Positions 54,640 through 62,447 of a stretch of 64,000 bases of DNA are shown here, one piece after another. Every line of letters begins with the position of its first letter. The stretch's first letter is position 1. A program made the position numbers and the translations under genes. The stretch lies in the NCBI GenBank assembly GCA_963791575.1, contig CAWBSY010000011.1, forward strand, positions 496,001-560,000, given 5' to 3'. The notes beneath the pieces were generated by a model. The model was not told where the DNA came from. It did not search any database and saw only the letters and a list, made by a program, of their open reading frames with translations. This stretch comes from JAOAPG01 sp963791575. GTDB taxonomy: Bacteria; Acidobacteriota; Terriglobia; Terriglobales; Acidobacteriaceae.

Positions 54640-55994
54640 GACTGTCCTTTAATTTTGATTTTGTCGCCTTCTTTTAGATTGGGAGGCCCTGCGGTGATAA
54701 CGCTCTCACCGCCGACCAATCCCTGCACTAGCAGGCCGCCGCTGCGCTGAGAAACGACTTGCACGTCCCGGCGCAATGCTTTTTCATTGAACGCAATAAA
54801 TACTACTTTCTTGCCATCCTGGTCGCGAACCGCCGCAGTTGGCACCACGACTCCAGATGGCTGAGAGGTCGCCGACTTGGTTTCGTTCGCCAGGAACTTG
54901 ACGGTTGCATTCATCTCCGGACGCAGATATTCGTCCGGATTAGTGATCTGCACTTTGACTTGAACCGTAGCCTTTTGACGGTTAGCTTCCGGCGAAATCT
55001 GCGCGATCACTCCATCGTATTTGCGATCCGGAAAAGCATCGACAGTAACAATACCCTTCTGATTGGGTCCAAGTTTGGCGAAGTCGTCCTGGGCTATGTC
55101 CAGTTCGACTTGGATGTCCTTTAAGTCGGCAAGCGCGACTACGGAACCTTGGGGGCCACCCTCGGCGGAACTGGCGAATTGAGAAGTAATTAGTTCGCCT
55201 TTTTCAGCAGTGCGTTCAAGAATCGTGCCGCTGACTGGAGCGCGAATTACGGTGGCATCCAGTTGCGACTTGGCATAATCCGCCAATCCTTGGGATTGTT
55301 TGAGGCTTCCGTCGGCTCGTGCGAGTTCCTCTCGTCGGGGACCAATTGTCACGAGCCGAGATGCTTTCTCCAGCGAGTTCACGCGCTGTTGGTCGGAGTC
55401 GAATTTTGCAGTTGCATCGTCTAGAGCTTGCTTCGCCAGCACGCCTCCGTTCACGAGTTCGCGCGTGCGGTCCAGAGTGATTTTGTCGTTTACCAGCGTT
55501 GCTTGCGCTTCATCGAGATTGTGTTGCGCTTGCTGAACTTCCTCCGGGCGCGAGCCGTTTTTCAATTCCTCCAAATAAGCGCGAGCACTGTCTGCTGAGC
55601 CTTTGGCTTGTTCATACTGAGCACGAAATTCATCATCTTCGAGCCGTACCAGGATTTGTCCTTCTTTGACTTTGTCGCCCTTCTCTACTCCAATCCACTT
55701 CACGCGTCCTGTAACTTTCGTATTCACATTGATCTTGTGATGAGGAACGATGTATCCGGTAGCCGAAAGCACGATTCCACCCGCATCGCTGCTCTCTGCT
55801 GCGGCGCGGGCCACGCTGACCTCGGGGACATCGGCAGCAAGCAGCCGATAAGCCAGAGTCCCCAGCCCTAGCAAAACCACCACGGCGATACCGATAACGA
55901 TGAAGCGTCGAGCCCACGATGCGGGTTCAGCAGCCTGCGCAGATCGGTCGATACGGAGACCCTGCAACTCTTCGTGTTTCGTGTCAATTGCCAT
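54636..55994 (-). CDS. periplasmic adaptor (HlyD/RND membrane-fusion family)
   Basis: A 452-residue protein with a membrane anchor (RFIVIGIAVVVLLGLGTLAY) and a biotinyl-lipoyl-like barrel split around a coiled-coil hairpin (GRVKWIGVEKGDKVKEGQIL ... TVIRAPVSGTILERTAEKGE). A beta-barrel and a membrane-proximal domain close the protein. It links the inner-membrane ABC parts to an outer-membrane channel, as in MacA or DevB. No TolC-like gene is in the window. It is co-transcribed with the ATPase and permeases. Confidence 0.92.
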   Translation of the reverse strand: MAIDTKHEELQGLRIDRSAQAAEPASWARRFIVIGIAVVVLLGLGTLAYRLLAADVPEVSVARAAAESSDAGGIVLSATGYIVPHHKINVNTKVTGRVKWIGVEKGDKVKEGQILVRLEDDEFRAQYEQAKGSADSARAYLEELKNGSRPEEVQQAQHNLDEAQATLVNDKITLDRTRELVNGGVLAKQALDDATAKFDSDQQRVNSLEKASRLVTIGPRREELARADGSLKQSQGLADYAKSQLDATVIRAPVSGTILERTAEKGELITSQFASSAEGGPQGSVVALADLKDIQVELDIAQDDFAKLGPNQKGIVTVDAFPDRKYDGVIAQISPEANRQKATVQVKVQITNPDEYLRPEMNATVKFLANETKSATSQPSGVVVPTAAVRDQDGKKVVFIAFNEKALRRDVQVVSQRSGGLLVQGLVGGESVITAGPPNLKEGDKIKIKGQS

Positions 55995-56048
55995 AAATGT
56001 TGTTTCTAATATTCAAACGTATTTCGGTAGTCATTAGTTCCCAATAAA

Positions 56049-57212
56049 TCAGTCTCTCAATGCTGCGAGAATGTCTCGTCTTGCAGCTTGCCAGGCTGGG
56101 GCAATTCCGCCAACTAAACCCATAATTATGGCAAAGATCACCGCCACTTCCAGTACGCGCGGAGTCATTCGCAAGCTGAATACTACCTCGCTAAACGTCA
56201 CAGCATTAGACGTTCCGGTAGTCATTCCGTTGAAGGGCAGCATCAACATAATTCCGACGACAGCGCCGAGCAACGACAGCAGCACGGATTCGAACACAAA
56301 CGAAGTCAGAATGCTCGGCCGCGAAAATCCGATCACCCGTAAAGTAGCAATCTCGCGTGATCTATAGGCAACTGCCGCATACATCGTGTTCATGGCGGCA
56401 AAGCTGGACCCTATCGCCATAATGATGGCGACAACCCATCCGATATATTTAATCGGAGCCCCAGAACTCGTTTGCTTAGCGTAATAGTCAGTCTCCAGCA
56501 TGCCTTCGAGCTTGAGCCGCTGATCATCGCTCACCCGGTGTTTAAGGGCGTCGGCGCTCACCGGATCAGTCGCCCGCAAATATGCGGAAGCGAATCCGCC
56601 CTGGCGATCAAAATCGGACGCCATCTGGTTGACGTCGCCCCAGATTTCCGACTCATAAGCCGAGCCGCCTGCGTCGAATATGCCGACCACCTTCCATGGA
56701 CCTTTGCCGAATTGCAATTGATCGCCGACATTGGCATGAGCAAAACGTTTTTGGATCGATTCACTCACCACAACTTCGCGCTGGCCCGGAGTAAACCACC
56801 GCCCTTCAGAGAGCTTCGCTTTGGGACGAAGCTCAAGTCCGTCCGGCATCATGCCGCGAACGGTGACGTTGACTTCGCCTGTGCCATCTTTCCTGGGCAG
56901 CACAATCACGACAACCCACTCACCGGAAGCCATCGGTTCGCCGTGCTTATCTTTTGCGATCCCGGGCAAAACTTTAAGGGTCGGAAACAATGCGGCATCA
57001 AAGCCGCCGGACAATTCGGCTTGGGATCCTTTGCGCAAAACCAGCACATTGGTCGGATTGCCGCTGGAGACAAAAGCGCGATCCAGTCCCGCCAGGAGCG
57101 CCATCAAGAAAATTGCTGTCGTGACAGTGAGCGCAATGCCCAGCGCGGTCATGATGGTCAGACCTTTACGTAGCTTTAGATTTCGGATGTTATAACTAAT
57201 CGGTATGGCCAT
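56049..57212 (-). CDS. ABC transporter permease (FtsX/MacB type), third copy
   Basis: A 387-residue permease: an N-terminal membrane helix (LTIMTALGIALTVTTAIFLM), a large periplasmic domain and three C-terminal helices (GWVVAIIMAIGSSFAAMNTM, VFESVLLSLLGAVVGIMLML, AVIFAIIMGLVGGIAPAW). VAYRSREIATLRVIGFSRPS is the FtsX coupling helix. It is clearly diverged from the two upstream permeases, so the exporter may assemble as a heterodimer. Confidence 0.92.
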   Translation of the reverse strand: MAIPISYNIRNLKLRKGLTIMTALGIALTVTTAIFLMALLAGLDRAFVSSGNPTNVLVLRKGSQAELSGGFDAALFPTLKVLPGIAKDKHGEPMASGEWVVVIVLPRKDGTGEVNVTVRGMMPDGLELRPKAKLSEGRWFTPGQREVVVSESIQKRFAHANVGDQLQFGKGPWKVVGIFDAGGSAYESEIWGDVNQMASDFDRQGGFASAYLRATDPVSADALKHRVSDDQRLKLEGMLETDYYAKQTSSGAPIKYIGWVVAIIMAIGSSFAAMNTMYAAVAYRSREIATLRVIGFSRPSILTSFVFESVLLSLLGAVVGIMLMLPFNGMTTGTSNAVTFSEVVFSLRMTPRVLEVAVIFAIIMGLVGGIAPAWQAARRDILAALRD

Positions 57213-57229
57213 AATTTTGAACTTTCAGA

Positions 57230-58381
57230 TCAACCGATGTGGCGCAGTCCCTCAACTATATTGATTCGCGAAGCATTGTAAGCGGGCAAAGAAGCGCTGA
57301 GCAAGCCAACCGAGACCGCCACTGACAAAGCCAAAATCATTGTGGGTGCGGTTACGGCAAAACCATTCGGAATTCCGATTGCTGCAGGAGAGTGCGCAAC
57401 GGATTGAACTAATGCTGCCGCTGCCATTGTCCCCAACACTCCACCTACCAATGCCAGCGCAATTGATTCGCCGACGAACAAAAACAATATGTGCTGGCGA
57501 GGAAATCCTATCGTCTTCAGCACGGCAACCTCGCGAGTACGGCTACGGATCGACATTGCCATAGTATTTGCCGAGACCAGCAAAATCGCGAATACGACCG
57601 CTCCGCAGATACTAAGAATGAAGGCTTTCACATTACCCAGCATGGCGACAAACGAGAGGCGAAAAGCGTGCTCACTTTCTGTTTTGGTCGGCGCGGGCGA
57701 ATTGCGAAACAGCTCGTCTATTGCCGCAGAAACCCTGGGCACATCATCTGCGGACGCGACTCGCGTATCAAAGAATCCAACCTTGCCTTTGAAAAACGGA
57801 ACGGCCTCTTCCAAATACTCGGTATGGAAATAAATCGTCTTAGGCGAAGGCTGCATTGTGTAGATGGCCCGCACAGTAAGCTCAAGATTCGTGGGAAAGA
57901 ATGTGCCTTCCAGAGGAATCTTGTCGCCGATCTTCCAGCCGAATTTCTTACCGAGTTCAGCATCCACTAATGCTCCGGTGCGGTCTCGTTGCCATGCCAG
58001 CACCTGGTCCGGCGGAACTTGTTTGTCCGAAGCCACCGTCAGATATTGGCCAGTGTCCGTAGCGAACTGAGCGAACGAATTTTCAGCTCGGTCGTCTTTG
58101 TACTTACCACCGAAAAAAGCCATCGGCACCACTTCAACCACTCCGGGAAGGCCGCGAATCTTTTCCCGGTAATAGGAGGGCAGAAAAAAAGTAAGAGAGA
58201 CACGATGTCGAGTAATCACCCTCTTGGCAGATTCCGGTGCCCCCGGGTCGAGATAAAACGCGTGCCAGATCGTCATCATCACCGTGAGCAGCAGCAGAGA
58301 AAAACTGATGCTCAGCACCGTTAGAATGCTGCGGCGCTTGTTGCGAAACGTGTTCTTCCCTACAAACCCGATCAAAGTCAT
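57230..58381 (-). CDS. ABC transporter permease (FtsX/MacB type), second copy
   Basis: ATG 58381 gives MTLIGFVGKNTFRNKRRSIL, aligned with the start of the first copy; the frame extends to 58432 without need. A first helix, a periplasmic domain (YYREKIRGLPGVVEVVPMAF, then VYTMQPSPKTIYFH-like segments) and C-terminal helices (FILSICGAVVFAILLVSANT) follow. SRTREVAVLKTIGFPRQHIL is the coupling helix. It is a tandem duplicate of the gene at 58404, with matching motifs along the whole length. Confidence 0.93.
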   Translation of the reverse strand: MTLIGFVGKNTFRNKRRSILTVLSISFSLLLLTVMMTIWHAFYLDPGAPESAKRVITRHRVSLTFFLPSYYREKIRGLPGVVEVVPMAFFGGKYKDDRAENSFAQFATDTGQYLTVASDKQVPPDQVLAWQRDRTGALVDAELGKKFGWKIGDKIPLEGTFFPTNLELTVRAIYTMQPSPKTIYFHTEYLEEAVPFFKGKVGFFDTRVASADDVPRVSAAIDELFRNSPAPTKTESEHAFRLSFVAMLGNVKAFILSICGAVVFAILLVSANTMAMSIRSRTREVAVLKTIGFPRQHILFLFVGESIALALVGGVLGTMAAAALVQSVAHSPAAIGIPNGFAVTAPTMILALSVAVSVGLLSASLPAYNASRINIVEGLRHIG

Positions 58382-58403
58382 GATGGCCTTGTTCTTGACT
58401 AGC

Positions 58404-59555
58404 TCACCCGATATGCCGAAGTCCTTCCACAATATTCACCTGCGAAGCGTGGTAGGAAGGCACCACCGCGCTCAGGAATCCCACTGCCGCAGCCACCGCC
58501 ATTGCCACGGTCATGGTCGCTGGTGTGACCTTCATGATGGCGAAAAATCCAGCTGCTTGCGGCGAGTGCGAAAAGAGATAAATGAGAACATAGGCACCGA
58601 GAGCGCCTAGAAGTCCGCCCACCAGAGACAACGTTACGGCCTCTCCGACAAAAAGGTTTAAGATGGTTTGCCGCGTGAATCCTAATGTCTTCAGCACAGC
58701 AACTTCCCGGGTGCGTTCGCGAATCGACATCGCCATTGTATTTGCCGAAACCAGCAGAGTGGCAAACACAACCGCCGAACAGATGCTCAAGATGAACAGC
58801 TTCACGTTGCCTAGCATTGCCACGAATTCCAGCCCGAATGCTTTCTCGCTTTCTGCCTTCGTTGGCTGTGGCGAATTGTGAAACAAGTCATCGACCGCAG
58901 TCGCAACTTTGCTCACGTCCTGAGCGGAGGCCGCGAGAATTCCGAAGGTGCCCGCTCTTCCCTTAAAGAAAGCCACCGATTCCTCTAAATACTTTGTGTG
59001 GAAATAGACAGATTGATTGTCTGGGACTGAACTGAAAATGCCTCGAATATAAAGTTCAAGATCCACGGGATAAATTGTGCCCTTCAGCACGATGCGATCT
59101 CCCAATTTCCAGCCGTACTTCTTGGCGAGGGTACTGTCTACGATTACCCCTTGACGGTCATGCTGCCAAGCTGCAAGCTGCTCGGACGGCATGTCTATAT
59201 CGCGATAAACTTTGAAGAATTCCTCTGGATCAGTTGCAAACTGAGCGAAAAAATTCTCTGGTTTGTCGTCTTTGTAGAGTCCTCCGAACCAGGAGACCGG
59301 GACCACGGCCGCTACTCCAGGGATGCTGCGGATTTTCTCCCGATAATATCCAGGCAGATTAAACGTAAGCGAAACCTTGTGGCGCACGACCAGTCTCTGC
59401 GCGGACTCAGCGCTGCCGTTGTCCATATAAAAGCTTCGCCATAACGTCATCATGAGAGTGAGGAGCAACAGCGAGAAGCCGACGCTTAGAACCGTGAGGA
59501 TACTGCGACGCTTGTTGCGGAATGCGTTCTTGCTAACGAAACGGGTGAGGGTCAT
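58404..59555 (-). CDS. ABC transporter permease (FtsX/MacB type), first copy
   Basis: A 383-residue permease opening MTLTRFVSKNAFRNKRRSIL. It has the same layout as the next gene: a periplasmic domain with YYREKIRSIPGVAAVVPVSW and C-terminal helices with ERTREVAVLKTLGFTRQTIL. Both copies end IVEGLRHIG. It is the first gene of the exporter unit; its upstream region contains a 14-base palindrome. Confidence 0.93.
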   Translation of the reverse strand: MTLTRFVSKNAFRNKRRSILTVLSVGFSLLLLTLMMTLWRSFYMDNGSAESAQRLVVRHKVSLTFNLPGYYREKIRSIPGVAAVVPVSWFGGLYKDDKPENFFAQFATDPEEFFKVYRDIDMPSEQLAAWQHDRQGVIVDSTLAKKYGWKLGDRIVLKGTIYPVDLELYIRGIFSSVPDNQSVYFHTKYLEESVAFFKGRAGTFGILAASAQDVSKVATAVDDLFHNSPQPTKAESEKAFGLEFVAMLGNVKLFILSICSAVVFATLLVSANTMAMSIRERTREVAVLKTLGFTRQTILNLFVGEAVTLSLVGGLLGALGAYVLIYLFSHSPQAAGFFAIMKVTPATMTVAMAVAAAVGFLSAVVPSYHASQVNIVEGLRHIG

Positions 59556-59996
59556 AGATTACCTCCGAAGGAGATACGGAAGACACGAGCCCGAGTAGGT
59601 AGATCTCCTGGGAAGGTATTAAGCATAGACGATATAGCTCGGCTCGACAACGGACCGTTCACGTTAATTCGCAACATTCTTGACGCTCCTAACGGTTAAG
59701 CCGCAGACGGCTGCTGAGCTGATACATGCTCAGGCAAAGAATGAGAAGTCTGCCAGTACAAAACGTCACCGCACCGTCATGACAATTGTCATTTTATGAG
59801 GAATACAGCCGACGCTATCGCCGTCATCTGAGAAGCTCAAGAACGAGTTGGACTTCGCGATCTTACATCCTTACTCGCTTTCTCATTGCGAGATGCGCGT
59901 CCGTTAAGATAAATTCCAAACTCGATATTTTTCGGGACGTGGGGCTCCGCGTACACTTTCCGAATTGCCGCGAGGCGATCTATCGCCGGGAGGATT
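59556..59996. other. divergent intergenic region
   Basis: About 440 bases between the exporter unit and the symporter. It holds a perfect palindrome at 59780-59793 and a GGGAGGA Shine-Dalgarno just before ATG 59997. No gene is supported. Confidence 0.45.
59780..59793. promoter_or_regulatory. 14-base perfect palindrome ATGACAATTGTCAT
   Basis: The fully symmetric sequence lies about 225 bases upstream of the exporter start and 204 upstream of the symporter. It is of the size bound by MarR, TetR or LacI-type dimers. No regulator is adjacent. Confidence 0.5.
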
Positions 59997-61707
59997 ATGT
60001 CCCCAAGTACGATTCATGTTACCCACCGAGCCCTCTCCACGATTGACATTGCAATTATTGGCGTTTATTTCCTGCTTATTTTCTGTATCGGTTTCTACTT
60101 CGCCCGCCGCGGACGTACCTCAACAGACTATTTTTTAGCCAGCCGCAACGTTGGTTGGTTCGCCATTGGGGCGTCCCTGTTCGTCTCTAATATTTCTACG
60201 GAACACTTTATCGGCTTGTCGGGATCGGGAGCCAGTTCTGGTCTGGCGGTCGGACACTTCGAATGGTGGGCGTGCCTGATTCTTTTAATCTTGGGCTGGG
60301 TCTTTGTCCCCTTTTATCTTCGCAGCAATGTTTTCACAATGCCCGAATTTCTAGAGCGCCGCTTCAGCCGCTCCTGTGCCATTTATCTTGCCAGCATTTC
60401 TATCATTGCCTACATCTTCACCAAAATCTCTGTACAGCTTTATGCAGCGAGCGTTGTCCTTGAGCGCGTTGCTGGCTGGAGTCTTTGGAAGACGGCGATC
60501 ATCCTGGTAATTGCCACCGGTGTGTACACGATCGCGGGCGGGTTGGCGGCGGTTATCTATACGGACACGGTTCAGACCATGATCCTGATTGCAGGTGCCG
60601 TGGTGTTGACATTCATCGGGCTCCATCGTGTCGGAGGGTTCGCCGGCCTTCGTGCGGCGGTTCCCGCCAGCTATTTCCACATGATAAGACCGCCGACGGA
60701 TGCCGCTTTTCCATGGACGGGCATTTTTTTCGGCGCTCCTATCCTGGGGATTTGGTATTGGTGTACCGATCAAGTCATTGTGCAGCGTGTCCTCTCGGCC
60801 AGGGATGAAGGGCACGCTAAGGCAGGCACGATTTTTGCCGGATTTCTAAAAATTCTTCCAGTGTTCATGCTGGTATTGCCGGGGATTATCGCTCTTGCGC
60901 TATTTCGTGATCTCTTTAAATTCGGCCCCAATGGCGAAGTACTTAACGGCGATATCGCTTATCCCACGTTGATATCTGAATTTGCTTCCTACCGGGCTCG
61001 TAGGTTTGGTGCTCGCGGCGCTTCTGGCAGCCGTGATGGGCGCGATGAGTTCAGTCTTTAATTCAGCTTCGACTCTGGTCACGCTGGACTTTTATAAGAA
61101 GATCAACCCCGCTGCCAGTGAATCGAAGCTGGTAAACGTGGGACGGGTGGCCACCGGATTCATGGTCGTACTGGGACTGTTGTGGGTTCCATTTATTCAC
61201 TTGATCAGCAGCCAGCTCTACATTTACCTGCAAAGCGTGCAGGCTTACATTAGCCCTCCGATTGCCGCCTGTTTTGTGCTGGGAATTTTATGGCCAAGAC
61301 TGAATGCGCAAGGGGCAATAAGCTCACTCCTCACTGGTTTCGTATTAGGCGCGGGGCGTTTTGTATTGGAGATCGTCGATAGAATGAAGGCGGCTGGAGG
61401 ACAGTTCGAGAATCCGTTCGTGCGCAGTCTGATCGACTTTAATTTCCTGCATTATGCGATCGCGATGTTTGTGATCTGCTCATTGGTGCTCATTGTCGTG
61501 AGTTTGCTCACGCCCGCCCCCGAGCGCAAGAAACTTGCAGGTCTGACCTTCGCAACCGTAGGCGAAAAGATGGATTTGATTCCAGTCACCCCCGATGCTC
61601 TTCATTTCAAGCCAGCCGCCGAGACTGCGTTAGAGCGCAAGATCAATATCCTATTAAGCCTGGCGTTAGTAGCTACTGTAATTGGGTTATGGGTTTATTT
61701 CCGGTAG
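59997..61707 (+). CDS. sodium:solute symporter (SSS/SLC5 family), one frameshift
   Basis: About 570 codons of a multi-helix transporter. DIAIIGVYFLLIFCIGFYFA, DYFLASRNVGWFAIGASLFV and SNISTEHFIGLSGSGASSGL are the SSS N-terminal pattern. The GTVQT-like turn is IYTDTVQTMILIAGAVVLTF. Near 60985 an extra T in TTT breaks LISE-LLPTGLVGLVLAALLA; the second frame runs to 61707. LLAAVMGAMSSVFNSASTLV is helix 8 with the sodium-site serines. It is close to the glucose/inositol-type branch, but the substrate is not certain. A good Shine-Dalgarno precedes ATG 59997. Confidence 0.9.
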
Positions 61708-61726
61708 CGGGTTGGATCACAGTCAT

Positions 61727-62299
61727 ATGGCGGAAATCCGAAGCTTGAAACCGAATGTCACGATAGAGCAAGCCGTCCGGCAATTTACGGGAGCGGGCTT
61801 GCTGAGCCAGTTTCGTTATGCTGCTTTTGGACCGCTGTGCTCAGTCGCAGGACTTTATATTCCATTTCGTCTCTTCGAAGTGACGGTTTTCAATCAGGGT
61901 AAATGCAATCGATATACATTAGGTTTGGATATGGTGACCGGATCGCTAAATCCTTATGGATTTTCAATGCTACCTAGCGATCATGAAGTGCTCTGCCATG
62001 AAACCCGCAATTGTGTCCCATCATCTTTGAACGATACGGAAGCCAACGAACTGATCCTTGTTAAAGTTCAACGAATCCTGTTCAGCTCAGGTTTTTTTCG
62101 CATTCGGAATCTGCGAATTAAGGCGCAAGCAGTTCCGGGAGAGCTTCATGTACCTTACTGGGTCGGATTCCGAGGAAAAAGTGAGCGGGCGCACGTCACT
62201 GTAATGGACGCTGTGCGCCGTCGATTAGAAGGCGGGAAGGTCCGCTCTCTGCTGCAGAACTGGTTGCACAATTTTCCTTTACAGTCCGAATCAAACTGA
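61727..62299 (+). CDS. hypothetical protein downstream of the symporter
   Basis: A 190-residue soluble protein starting MAEIRSLKPNVTIEQAVRQF (ATG 61727; a longer frame from 61682 overlaps the symporter). It contains LCSVAGLYIPFRLFEVTVFN and, later, ELHVPYWVGFRGKSERAHVT. Three Cys residues cluster in the middle (KCNRYT, LCHETRNC). The end is a basic helix (DAVRRRLEGGKVRSLLQNW). I recognise no named family. It follows the symporter by 19 bases and may be co-transcribed. Confidence 0.6.
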   Translation: MAEIRSLKPNVTIEQAVRQFTGAGLLSQFRYAAFGPLCSVAGLYIPFRLFEVTVFNQGKCNRYTLGLDMVTGSLNPYGFSMLPSDHEVLCHETRNCVPSSLNDTEANELILVKVQRILFSSGFFRIRNLRIKAQAVPGELHVPYWVGFRGKSERAHVTVMDAVRRRLEGGKVRSLLQNWLHNFPLQSESN

Positions 62300-62447
62300 A
62301 AGCCTGAGTACTTTCGTAACTCTCTTCCGCACGTACTCCCGATTATCCTAAGTCTCGCTGCCCTCCCCATTTGAGAGCTGCCGCCTTTTTAAAGACGTTA
62401 CCGTTCTCACCAGAGACGAGTGTTGCCCATGCGAGGCGAGGAAAGAA

